From NCBI RefSeq assembly GCF_042646385.1, contig NZ_JBHRTO010000002.1, positions 1 to 64,000 of the forward strand: DNA of 64,000 nucleotides. The letters are read 5' to 3'. Position numbers and translations under genes: made by a program. The DNA is from Cypionkella sinensis (GTDB taxonomy: Bacteria > Pseudomonadota > Alphaproteobacteria > Rhodobacterales > Rhodobacteraceae). Numbering within the stretch: position 1 is the stretch's first letter; each line of letters opens with the position of its first letter. Of the stretch, positions 9,064 through 16,815 are shown piece by piece. A model generated the notes under the pieces. It was not told the origin of the DNA. It saw only the letters and a list, made by a program, of their open reading frames with translations, and ran no database searches.

Positions 9064-9804
9064 TCATTCATCCCCCTGCGCGCGCAGCTTATAAGCGATC
9101 TGGCGCAGCATGCCGTGGAGGGTCTGAACTTCGGCCTTGGTCAGACCCAACCGCGACCACATGTTGCGCAGGCTGGCTTTCATGCCGGGCACTTTCGCTT
9201 CGGGAAAGAAAAAGCCGGCGGCCTCAAGCCGTTCTTCGAAATGATCGCCCAGTTTCTGCACCTCGATGCCGCTGGCAAACTCGGTGCGCGCCATTTCCAT
9301 CACCACGCCCTCGACCGCTTCGGTCTGCCTGCGCCATTCATAGCCCATCAGCAGCACGCATTGCGCAAGGTTCAGCGAGGCAAACTCGGGGTTCACCGGC
9401 ACTGTCACGATCGCATTGGCCAGCACCACGTCTTCATTCTCGAGCCCCGCGCGTTCCGGCCCGAACAGAACGCCCACCCGTTTTCCCGCCGCAACCAAAG
9501 CGCGCGCGTGATCCATCGCGGCTTCGGGGGTATAGACGGGTTTGGTCAATTCGCGCCCGCGCGCGGTGGTGGCAAAGACGAAATCGCAATCGGCAATCGC
9601 CGCCTGCACATCGGGAAACAACCCCGCCTGATCCAGCACCCGCCCCGCCCCGGAAGCCAAGGCCACCGCCGCCGAATTCGGCCAACCATCGCGGGGGGCG
9701 ACGATCCGCATCCGCTCCAGCCCGAAGTTCAGCATCGCGCGGGCGGCAGAGCCGATGTTTTCCCCCATCTGCGGGCGGACGAGAATGAAGGCGGGCGGGA
9801 TCAT
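9064..9804 (-). CDS. trmJ: RNA 2'-O-methyltransferase, TrmJ-like (SpoU/TrmH family)
   Basis: A 246-residue SPOUT methyltransferase. The three family motifs are visible: NIGSAARAMLNFG, GVLFGPERAGLENEDV and FASLNLAQCVLLMGYE. A C-terminal helical extension follows, as in TrmJ, which methylates tRNA position 32. It is the first gene of a leftward run and is divergent from the ThiE-like gene. Confidence 0.88.
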   Translation of the reverse strand: MIPPAFILVRPQMGENIGSAARAMLNFGLERMRIVAPRDGWPNSAAVALASGAGRVLDQAGLFPDVQAAIADCDFVFATTARGRELTKPVYTPEAAMDHARALVAAGKRVGVLFGPERAGLENEDVVLANAIVTVPVNPEFASLNLAQCVLLMGYEWRRQTEAVEGVVMEMARTEFASGIEVQKLGDHFEERLEAAGFFFPEAKVPGMKASLRNMWSRLGLTKAEVQTLHGMLRQIAYKLRAQGDE

Positions 9805-9891
9805 CGGGTTTCTCCGTCAAAGATGCCGCCTGATACGCCAGCCTGCCTTGCTAGCCAAGGCCAGCTTTCTGCGCTATCAGGGGCCAGTTTC

Positions 9892-10527
9892 ATGCAGGAT
9901 ACCCAGATGGCCGAGCAAGACCGCCCCCAGATCAACCTGATCACCCCGCCCAGCTTTGATCTGGAGACTTTCCCCGACCGGCTCGCCAGCGTTCTGGACA
10001 GCGTCGATACCGCCTGCGTCCGGCTGGCTTTGGCCACCAAGGATGAAGACACCATCCAGCGCGCTGCCGATGCCTGCCGTCAGGTCGCACATGCCCGCGA
10101 TGTGATCATCGTGATCGAGAACCACCTGCTGATGGTGGATCGTCTGGGCCTTGATGGCGTGCATCTGACCGATGGCGCGCGGCAGGTGCGCTATGTCCGC
10201 AAGGAATTGGGGGCCGATGCGGTGATCGGGGCGTTCTGTGGCGTGACCCGCCACGAGGGCATGAACGCCGGTGAGGCCGGGGCAGATTACATCGCCTTTG
10301 GCCCGGTGGGGGCCACGCCGCTCGGCAACGGGGCCAGTGTTGATTTCGACCTGTTCGAGTGGTGGAGTGCGGTGATCGAAGTGCCGGTGATCGCCGAGGG
10401 GGCGCTGACCACGGCTTTGGTCGAGAAATTCGGCCCTGTCACCGATTTCTTCGGGGTGGGCGAGGAGATCTGGGGCGCGGAGGATCCAGCAGCGGCGTTG
10501 AAGACGCTGATGGCTCCGCTGGGGTGA
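9892..10527 (+). CDS. Thiamine phosphate synthase-like (ThiE/TenI family) protein
   Basis: A TIM-barrel protein of about 211 residues. DGVHLTDGARQVRYVRKELG matches the ThiE GVHLG segment, and GEAGADYIAFGPVGATPLG matches GADYxxxGP. The canonical phosphate/magnesium segment PTxTK after GP is missing and replaced by ATPLG. It may therefore be a diverged paralogue rather than the main thiamine enzyme. The start could be the ATG at 9892 or the one at 9907. No other thiamine gene is nearby. Confidence 0.75.
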   Translation: MQDTQMAEQDRPQINLITPPSFDLETFPDRLASVLDSVDTACVRLALATKDEDTIQRAADACRQVAHARDVIIVIENHLLMVDRLGLDGVHLTDGARQVRYVRKELGADAVIGAFCGVTRHEGMNAGEAGADYIAFGPVGATPLGNGASVDFDLFEWWSAVIEVPVIAEGALTTALVEKFGPVTDFFGVGEEIWGAEDPAAALKTLMAPLG

Positions 10528-10535
10528 TGGTTTCC

Positions 10536-10559
10536 TTCCCATCTGGGAATGACTTGTGG
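10536..10559 (+). repeat. 24-nt post-stop element (copy 1)
   Basis: TTCCCATCTGGGAATGAC then TTGTGG begins nine bases after the ThiE-like stop codon. A copy with one difference lies at 49516-49539, also just after a stop codon. It includes the small palindrome TCCCATCTGGGA and is followed within 20 bases by a T-run. Confidence 0.6.
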
Positions 10560-10588
10560 AATTGGCCAGCTTTTTTGCGCTTAAACCA

Positions 10589-11446
10589 CTACATCTTGTA
10601 GGTTGCGGCGCGCTGGTCCAATGCACGGTCGGCGGCGCGTGGGTGGCTGGCGCGAATTGCAGCCTCGCAATAGGCGGCAAGCTCTTTGCGGCTGGCGAAG
10701 GCATTGACCGCAACGGGGGGGTGAAAAATCACCTCGACCCGGCCCTGCCGGGGGGCGGCCAGAACCTGCAGCAGATGCGGCGCGAAATCCATCTCGCCCC
10801 ACCAGCCGTAGAACCGCGCGTCTTGGCCCGCGGGCGCGTGATAGACCACCGTCACCGGCTGAATATGCAGGATATGATCCAGCCCATGCGTGAAGAAAGC
10901 GGCAAAAAGGGTTGATTTAAAAGGCAGAACCCGGATTGCATCTGTGCTGGTGCCTTCGGGGAAGAACATCAGCCGATGGCCGTCGCGCAAACGCTGTTCA
11001 AAAACGGCTTGCTGCCGCTTGGCCTCGGTGCCTTTGCGGGCAACAAACACTGTGCCCGTGGCGCGGGCCAGCCAGCCGATGGCCGCCCAATGCTCGACCT
11101 CGGATTTTGCGACGAAATAGCCGCGTTGTGCGGCGTTCAGGGCAAAGATATCCAACCAGGACGAGTGATTGGCGACCGTAGCCCCCCTGTGCTGCATCGG
11201 CGTGCCCCGGATGATCAGGCCAAGGCCCATGATCGGAAACACCAGTTTGCAGACGGCCTGAGTGATGTAAGGCGTCCATGGCCGCGATGTGCCAAACAGC
11301 GGGCGTTCGATCAGCCGCAGCAGCAACAACAGCAGCAAGCCGGTGTAGATCACCAAGCCCATCAGCCCGCCGCGCAAGGCCACGCGGAGCCAGCCGAGGG
11401 CCCCGATGGGCGGCACGGCCAGCGCATCATCGCGCCAATCGCTCAT
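10589..11446 (-). CDS. olsA: Lyso-ornithine lipid O-acyltransferase (PlsC family)
   Basis: A 285-residue membrane-associated acyltransferase. It has an N-terminal hydrophobic segment (LMGLVIYTGLLLLLLLRLIE), the catalytic box NHSSWLD and the PEGT box in FFPEGTSTD. It probably adds the second acyl chain to lyso-ornithine lipid. The assignment rests on its position directly behind olsB with a four-base overlap (ATGA); on its own it could be any 1-acylglycerol-phosphate acyltransferase. Confidence 0.87.
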   Translation of the reverse strand: MSDWRDDALAVPPIGALGWLRVALRGGLMGLVIYTGLLLLLLLRLIERPLFGTSRPWTPYITQAVCKLVFPIMGLGLIIRGTPMQHRGATVANHSSWLDIFALNAAQRGYFVAKSEVEHWAAIGWLARATGTVFVARKGTEAKRQQAVFEQRLRDGHRLMFFPEGTSTDAIRVLPFKSTLFAAFFTHGLDHILHIQPVTVVYHAPAGQDARFYGWWGEMDFAPHLLQVLAAPRQGRVEVIFHPPVAVNAFASRKELAAYCEAAIRASHPRAADRALDQRAATYKM

Positions 11447-12228
11447 CCGTCGCGCCCCGATTTGCGGATGTAGAAGTCGCGGTGCTTGGCGCTCATCTGC
11501 GCGGTATCCATCACCAGACAGACATCGGTGGTGTTGAAGGCGTGATCGACCCAAGCGCCCTGCCCGACATAACCGCCCAGGCGCAAATAGGCCTTGATCA
11601 GCGCGGGCGTGGCCAACATGGCCGTGCGGCGATCCAGCTTTTCCTTGGGAATCAGCGGGATGTCAGCCGCCTGCGCCGAACGTGCCGTCACCCGCAGCGC
11701 AGGCGGGGCGAGATGAAAATGCTGCAAATAAGACAACGGCTGCGCCAGCATCGCCATATCGGTGCCATGGAACGAGGCAGAGCCAAACAGCACCTCGATA
11801 CCGTTGTGCAGCACGTAATCGGCCAGCGCATTCCACAACAGCAACATCGCCGTGCCGCCGCGGTAATCGGCATGCACGCAGGACCGCCCCAGTTCCAGCA
11901 GCTTGCGCCCCGAGTCTTTCAGTGCTGTCAGATCAAACTCGGCTTCGGAATAAAACCGCCCTGTCAGCGCCAGCCGGTCGGACGGCAGCAGCCGGTAAAC
12001 CCCCACCACGTCTTGTAAATCATCGGCCGAGCGATTGGGGTCAATCAGCAGCAGATGGTCGAAATGGGCGTCAAATTCATCCCGCTCCAGCCGCGCATCA
12101 TGATCGGCCAGCGCCACGGTGGCCCCCAGTTCCTGCACGAAAACCTCATACCGCAGGCGCTGCGCCGCGCGCAGGTCGCGGTCGTCTTGCGCCAGTCGCA
12201 AGATGAAGTGTTTGTCGTCAGAAATCAT
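11443..12228 (-). CDS. olsB: L-ornithine N-alpha-acyltransferase (GNAT-like)
   Basis: A 261-residue protein that should transfer a 3-hydroxyacyl chain from acyl carrier protein to ornithine, the first step of phosphate-free ornithine lipid synthesis. Family features are LRYEVFVQELGA near residue 25, ELGRSCVHADYRGG in the middle and a conserved C-terminal region. It forms an operon with olsA. A perfect CtrA box lies 90 bases upstream, which suggests cell-cycle control. Confidence 0.9.
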   Translation of the reverse strand: MISDDKHFILRLAQDDRDLRAAQRLRYEVFVQELGATVALADHDARLERDEFDAHFDHLLLIDPNRSADDLQDVVGVYRLLPSDRLALTGRFYSEAEFDLTALKDSGRKLLELGRSCVHADYRGGTAMLLLWNALADYVLHNGIEVLFGSASFHGTDMAMLAQPLSYLQHFHLAPPALRVTARSAQAADIPLIPKEKLDRRTAMLATPALIKAYLRLGGYVGQGAWVDHAFNTTDVCLVMDTAQMSAKHRDFYIRKSGRDG

Positions 12229-12317
12229 CGGCAGCTTCCGGTCCGGTCGTTTGGGCGACAGATTTTCTTAGGCTTTGGCGCGGCGCAATGCAACCTTGGG
12301 GGGCGTCGTCATTTTTG

Positions 12318-12333
12318 TTAACGCAAGATTAAC
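12318..12333 (+). promoter_or_regulatory. CtrA binding site upstream of olsB
   Basis: TTAACGCAAGATTAAC matches the full CtrA consensus TTAA-N7-TTAAC. It lies between the DUF3553 gene and olsB, about 90-105 bases upstream of the olsB start. Confidence 0.65.
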
Positions 12334-12344
12334 CACCTGCTGCG

Positions 12345-12530
12345 TCAATGGTCGTGACGGGGTGCAAAATCCGGCGTCAAATCCACTTGTGAGAGGTCGA
12401 TCACCACCTTGCCCGCATGTTCAAAATTCACCGTTACCCGGTTGCCGATGCTGGATTGCACCTGCCCCAAACCCCAGTCGGGCCGCTGCGGATGGCGCAC
12501 GCACATCCCCGGTTGCAATAATGCCGCCAT
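12345..12530 (-). CDS. DUF3553 domain protein
   Basis: A 61-residue protein with the motif GMCVRHPQRPDWGLGQVQS, then VTVNFEHAGKVVI. This resembles the short SH3-like barrel that follows helicase domains (UvrD C-terminal type) and occurs alone in many Rhodobacterales. Its function is unknown. It is divergent from chpT across 34 bases. The frame extends upstream, but the ATG at 12530 gives the whole domain. Confidence 0.8.
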   Translation of the reverse strand: MAALLQPGMCVRHPQRPDWGLGQVQSSIGNRVTVNFEHAGKVVIDLSQVDLTPDFAPRHDH

Positions 12531-12564
12531 GTTTCCCCTCGTCTTGTTGCAGGCCCGTTGAAGG

Positions 12565-13170
12565 ATGACCGAAGTGCATGACAGACCTGATCTTGCGGCC
12601 CTCGTCGGCTCGCGTATTTGCCATGACCTTATCAGCCCGATTGGCGCCATCGGCAACGGGGTAGAGCTGATGTTGATGGAAGGTGCGGCAAAGGGGCCAG
12701 AAATGGCGCTGATCACCGAAAGCGTCGGCCATGCCAATGCGCGCATCCGGTTTTTCCGGGTGGCCTTTGGCGCAAGTGGGGCGGATCAGCGCATCGGGCG
12801 CAGCGAAGTGCTGTCAGTGATCTCGGATATGACGCATGGCGGACGGGTGCAGATTGATTGGGAAAGCCCCGCCGATCTGCCGCGCCGCGATGTGAAGCTG
12901 GTGTTTTTGCTGATCCTCTGCCTCGAATCGGCGCTGCCCTATGGCGGGCAGGTGCAGGTTGACCGCAATGAGGCGCGTTGGGCATTGCGCGCCACCGCGC
13001 CGAAAATGAAGGTCGATGAAAGCCTGTGGGAGGGTTTGATCAACCCCGCCGGATTGACCGACATCGGCCCGGCGCAGGTGCAATTCCTGCTGGTGCCGGA
13101 TGAGATCACCCGCCAGCACCGCCGCCTGACCACGGAACTGGCGGCGACGGAAATCCGGCTTAGCTTCTGA
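12565..13170 (+). CDS. chpT: Histidine phosphotransferase ChpT
   Basis: A 201-residue dimerising phosphotransferase. It passes phosphate from the CckA hybrid kinase to CtrA and CpdR, so it controls the CtrA regulon (motility, gene transfer agent and competence genes in Rhodobacterales). The phospho-acceptor histidine is in SRICHDLISPIGAIGNGVEL, near residue 20. A degenerate ATPase-like C-terminal half follows, as the family requires. The last 11 bases overlap the convergent proA gene. Confidence 0.93.
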   Translation: MTEVHDRPDLAALVGSRICHDLISPIGAIGNGVELMLMEGAAKGPEMALITESVGHANARIRFFRVAFGASGADQRIGRSEVLSVISDMTHGGRVQIDWESPADLPRRDVKLVFLLILCLESALPYGGQVQVDRNEARWALRATAPKMKVDESLWEGLINPAGLTDIGPAQVQFLLVPDEITRQHRRLTTELAATEIRLSF

Positions 13171-14419
13171 TCGTGCCGTCGCCGGTGACAAGGTATTTGA
13201 AGCTGGTCAACTGATCCGCCCCCACCGGCCCGCGCGCGTGCATCTTGCCAGTGGCAATACCGATCTCGCCGCCCATGCCAAACTCGCCGCCATCGGCGAA
13301 CTGGGTCGAGGCGTTGCGCATCAGGATCGCGCTGTCGAGCCGCTGCATGAAGCGCGCGGCGGTGGCGTCGTTCTCGGTCAGGATGCTTTCGGTGTGGTTG
13401 GAGCCATACTTGCGGATATGCGCGATGGCTTCATCCACCCCGTCCACCAGTTTGGCCGCGATGATCATATCGAGAAACTCGCGCCCGAAATCATCTGGCG
13501 ATGCCTTGACCGTACCGGGGATTTTCAGAAGTTCGCCCTCGGTGCGCACTTCCACACCCGCTTTCAGCAAATCCTCGATCAGCACCGCCCCATATTTGGT
13601 GTAAAACTGCCAGTCAATGAGCAGGCACTCCGCCGAGCCACAGACCCCGGTGCGCCGGGTTTTCGAGTTCAGCACCACGCGGCGCGCCTTTTCCAGATCG
13701 GCATCGCGGTCGGCATAAACGTGGCAGATGCCCTCCAGATGCGCGAACACCGGCACGCGGGCCTCGCGCTGCACCAGCCCCACCAGTCCCTTGCCACCAC
13801 GCGGCACGATCACGTCAATATACTCAACGGCGTGCAGCATCGCCGTGACCATCTCACGGTCGCGCGTCGGGATCAGTTGGATGGCATCCTCGGGCAAACC
13901 CGCTTCACGCAGGCCCTGCTGCATACTGGCGTGAATGGCTTCCGACGAATGAAAACTCTCGGACCCGCCGCGCAGGATCACCGCATTGCCCGCCTTCAGG
14001 CACAAAGCGCCGGCATCCGCCGTCACATTGGGGCGCGATTCATAGATCACCCCCACCACGCCCAAAGGTGTTGCCACCCGCTGAATATGCAAGCCCGAAG
14101 GGCGGTCCCATTCCGCCAACACCCGCCCGACCGGATCAGGATACTCCGCCACCTCGCGCAGGGCATCCACCATGCCCCGGATGCGGTTGTCGTCCAGCCG
14201 CAAACGGTCGAGCATCGCCGGGCTCAGGCCCTTTTCCTCGCCGTAAGCCATGTCCATGTAATTGCCGTCAAGAATTTCCTGCCGCCGCGCCCAGATCGCC
14301 GCCGAGGCCCCGATCAGGGCTGCGTATTTGCGTTCCTGGCTGGCACAGGCAAGCTCTGCCGCAGCGGCTTTGGCCTTACGACCAATCTCTTGCATCATAT
14401 CAACGGCTTGTCCGTCCAT
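13160..14419 (-). CDS. proA: Gamma-glutamyl phosphate reductase
   Basis: A 419-residue enzyme of standard length that reduces gamma-glutamyl phosphate to glutamate semialdehyde with NADPH, the second step of proline synthesis. Typical segments are ATPLGVVGVIYESRPNVT, AGNAVILRGGSES and the catalytic cysteine region SKTRRTGVCGSAECLLID. It lies 90 bases downstream of proB with a repeat element between. The ATG at 14419 is preceded by AAAGGG. Confidence 0.95.
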   Translation of the reverse strand: MDGQAVDMMQEIGRKAKAAAAELACASQERKYAALIGASAAIWARRQEILDGNYMDMAYGEEKGLSPAMLDRLRLDDNRIRGMVDALREVAEYPDPVGRVLAEWDRPSGLHIQRVATPLGVVGVIYESRPNVTADAGALCLKAGNAVILRGGSESFHSSEAIHASMQQGLREAGLPEDAIQLIPTRDREMVTAMLHAVEYIDVIVPRGGKGLVGLVQREARVPVFAHLEGICHVYADRDADLEKARRVVLNSKTRRTGVCGSAECLLIDWQFYTKYGAVLIEDLLKAGVEVRTEGELLKIPGTVKASPDDFGREFLDMIIAAKLVDGVDEAIAHIRKYGSNHTESILTENDATAARFMQRLDSAILMRNASTQFADGGEFGMGGEIGIATGKMHARGPVGADQLTSFKYLVTGDGTIRS

Positions 14420-14425
14420 CTTCGG

Positions 14426-14461
14426 CCCTTTCACATTGGCCCAAATATCCCCGCCGGAGGC
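14426..14461 (-). repeat. GCCTCCGGCGGG-type dispersed element (copy c)
   Basis: On the minus strand it reads GCCTCCGGCGGGGATATTT, then GGGCCAATGTGAAAGGG. It lies between proB and proA, ending a few bases before the proA start. The tail is shared with the right arm of the pair near 39.6 kb. Confidence 0.8.
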
Positions 14462-14509
14462 TTCCACCGCAGCCCAAAGCACAGCCTTTCCAATCGGCCC
14501 CGGCCGCCG

Positions 14510-15637
14510 TCAGATCACCATATCGTCGCGGTGCACCAGTGCTGCGCGGCCCTGATAGCCCAGAATGGCCTCAATCTCACCCGAGCGGTGCCCGGCAATC
14601 GCTTTGGCCTCGACCGCCGTGTAGCGCACCAGACCCTTGCCCAAGGTGTCCCCCGCAGGCGACAGGATCGCCACCGGATCGCCACGGCCAAAGCTGCCAG
14701 TCACGGACGTAACCCCTGCTGGCAGCAAGGATTTCCCCGCCCGCAGCGCCGTCACGGCCCCCGCATCCAAGCGCAACTCGCCCCGCGGCTTCATCGCGTT
14801 GATCCAGCGCTTGCGCGCGGCTTGCGGGTCGCTTTGCGCCACGAACCACGTGCGCTGTGCGCCATTGGCCAATGCAGACAGCGGCCGCAGCACCGAGCCT
14901 TCCATGATCGCCATCGCACAACCGCCCGCGACGGCGGTTTTTGCCGCCAGCAGTTTGGTCTTCATGCCACCTTTAGAGAGGCCGGAAATCGGATCGCCCG
15001 CCATCGCTTCGATCTGCGGCGTGATGGTTTCCACCAGATCAAAGCGCTGCGCGGTCGGGTCTTCTTTCGGGTTGGCGGAATAAAAGCCGTCGACATCCGA
15101 GAGCAGGATCAACTGATCCGCCCCCACCGTCACAGCGATCTGGGCCGCCAGACGGTCATTATCGCCAAAGCGGATTTCATCGGTCGCGACGGTGTCGTTT
15201 TCATTGACGATCGGCACCACGCCCAGACCCAGCAGGGTTTCCATCGTGGCACGGCTGTTCAGATAACGGCGGCGGTCTTCGGTGTCTTCCAGCGTCACCA
15301 GCACCTGTGCGGTGGTGATGCCGTGGGGGGCGAGGACTTCTTCGTAAGCGCGGGCAAGGCGGATCTGGCCGACGGCGGCGCAGGCCTGAGATTGCTCAAG
15401 CGTGAGGATGCCGTCGCCCAGGCCCAGCACCTTGCGACCCAAGGCGATGGAGCCTGACGACACCAGCACCACATCGGTGCCGCGCACTTTGGCTTCGGCC
15501 ACATCCATCGCAAGTGCGGAAAGCCAGCCTTGCTTCAGACCGCTTTTGCGATCCACCAGCAGGGCCGAGCCGATCTTGACGACCAGACGCTTGGCGTCAC
15601 GGATATCGGGCGCGGTGAGGGGTTTTAAGGCTGCCAC
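14510..15637 (-). CDS. proB: Glutamate 5-kinase
   Basis: A 375-residue protein with an amino-acid kinase domain (RLVVKIGSALL, VVLVSSGSIALG, IVNENDTVATDEIRFGDND, LILLSDVDGFY) and a C-terminal PUA domain. It phosphorylates glutamate to start proline synthesis and is usually feedback-inhibited by proline. I chose the GTG at 15637, which has GAGGAGGG upstream and gives the usual N-terminus. Its first 13 bases overlap the end of obgE, so translation is likely coupled. Confidence 0.94.
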   Translation of the reverse strand: MAALKPLTAPDIRDAKRLVVKIGSALLVDRKSGLKQGWLSALAMDVAEAKVRGTDVVLVSSGSIALGRKVLGLGDGILTLEQSQACAAVGQIRLARAYEEVLAPHGITTAQVLVTLEDTEDRRRYLNSRATMETLLGLGVVPIVNENDTVATDEIRFGDNDRLAAQIAVTVGADQLILLSDVDGFYSANPKEDPTAQRFDLVETITPQIEAMAGDPISGLSKGGMKTKLLAAKTAVAGGCAMAIMEGSVLRPLSALANGAQRTWFVAQSDPQAARKRWINAMKPRGELRLDAGAVTALRAGKSLLPAGVTSVTGSFGRGDPVAILSPAGDTLGKGLVRYTAVEAKAIAGHRSGEIEAILGYQGRAALVHRDDMVI

Positions 15638-16647
15638 GGCGCGCCCTCCTCTACCGGAGCCTCGCGCTTGATCTCGGCCATCAGGGCGCGAAGGGTGTCC
15701 AGAAGGCCGATGCCCGCCACGCCGGAAATCACATGCACCGGGCCTCCGCTGGCCTTTTCCAGCGCCTTGCGGCGGGTGGTGATGGTGGCTTTGTCCAAAG
15801 CATCGCATTTGTTCAGCGCAAGGATGCGGGGTTTGTCACCCAGCACGTCGGAATAGGCTTCGAGTTCCTTGATGATGGTGCGGTAGTCTTTGGTGATGGT
15901 GTTCGAGGTGCCGTCAACGAGGTGCAGCAAGACTTTGCAGCGTTCGACATGGGCGAGGAACTGGATGCCCAGACCGCGGCCTTCAGAGGCGCCTTCGATC
16001 AGGCCGGGGATGTCGGCCATCACGAATTCCGCGCCATCAATGCCGACCACGCCGAGGTTCGGCACCAAGGTGGTGAAGGGGTAGTCGGCGATCTTGGGCC
16101 GCGCGTTCGAGACGGCGGCGAGGAAGGTGGATTTCCCGGCATTCGGCAGGCCCAGCAGCCCTGCATCGGCGATCAGTTTCAGGCGCAGCCAGATCGTGCG
16201 CTCGATACCTTCCTGACCCGGGTTCGCCCGCGCAGGAGAGCGGTTGGTCGAGGATTTGAACGCGAGGTTGCCCCACCCACCATTGCCGCCCTTGGCCAGC
16301 AACACTTTTTGCCCCACCGTCACCAGATCGGCGATGACGGTTTCTTCGTCTTCATCAAGGATCTCGGTGCCGACCGGGACTTTCAGCACGATATCGTCGC
16401 CGGTTTTGCCAGTGCGTTGGCTGCCCATGCCGCCCTGCCCCGATTTGGCGAAGAAGTGCTGTTGGTAGCGGAAGTCGATCAGGGTGTTCAGGCCATCAAC
16501 CGCCTCGGCCCAGACCGAGCCGCCGTTGCCGCCGTCACCGCCATCGGGGCCGCCGAATTCGACGAATTTCTCGCGCCGGAAAGACACGCAGCCTGACCCG
16601 CCGCCGCCGGAGCGGATATAGACTTTGGTGAGGTCGAGGAATTTCAT
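15625..16647 (-). CDS. obgE: GTPase Obg
   Basis: A 340-residue GTPase with the glycine-rich Obg fold (VYIRSGGGGSGCVSFRREKF and further), a P-loop GLPNAGKSTFL, the switch/G3 segment DIPGLIEGASEG and G4 NKCD. It acts in 50S ribosome maturation and in growth and stress control. It is placed after rplU, rpmA and the acetyltransferases, as commonly seen in this order. An AT-rich 160-base gap containing a CtrA box and a palindrome precedes it. Confidence 0.96.
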   Translation of the reverse strand: MKFLDLTKVYIRSGGGGSGCVSFRREKFVEFGGPDGGDGGNGGSVWAEAVDGLNTLIDFRYQQHFFAKSGQGGMGSQRTGKTGDDIVLKVPVGTEILDEDEETVIADLVTVGQKVLLAKGGNGGWGNLAFKSSTNRSPARANPGQEGIERTIWLRLKLIADAGLLGLPNAGKSTFLAAVSNARPKIADYPFTTLVPNLGVVGIDGAEFVMADIPGLIEGASEGRGLGIQFLAHVERCKVLLHLVDGTSNTITKDYRTIIKELEAYSDVLGDKPRILALNKCDALDKATITTRRKALEKASGGPVHVISGVAGIGLLDTLRALMAEIKREAPVEEGAPWQP

Positions 16648-16733
16648 CTGGGCGGCTTTCTGAAAGATTAGGTTCAGGCGATACAGGATTGGGGGGCAGG
16701 ACTCAAGTATAGGGATTCTGGCCGGGTTTGCGG

Positions 16734-16815
16734 TGGTCCCAACGTGGGACCAAATTTTAGTGTTTTAATTCAGCATGTTATGGTGGTGAATTTAACGTTT
16801 TGTTAACTTATGGCC
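16734..16815 (+). promoter_or_regulatory. 82-bp composite element: palindrome plus CtrA box (copy 1)
   Basis: It starts with the palindrome GGTCCCAACGTGGGACC (16735-16751) and contains the CtrA consensus TTAACGTTTTGTTAAC (16792-16807). A second element at 58887-58968 has the same total length and identical spacing. It lies between obgE and the tandem GNAT gene and ends over the latter's stop codon. Read leftward it could serve obgE. Confidence 0.6.

Noticed and set aside
7183..10527. An 1100-codon plus-strand frame over ctaA, trmJ and the ThiE-like gene
   Set aside because: Only the last ~211 codons (ThiE-like) have protein-family character; the rest is antisense to trmJ, ctaA and the M32 gene.
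13238..15457. A 739-codon plus-strand frame opposite proA and proB
   Set aside because: Antisense to two well-identified genes; no motif and biased composition.
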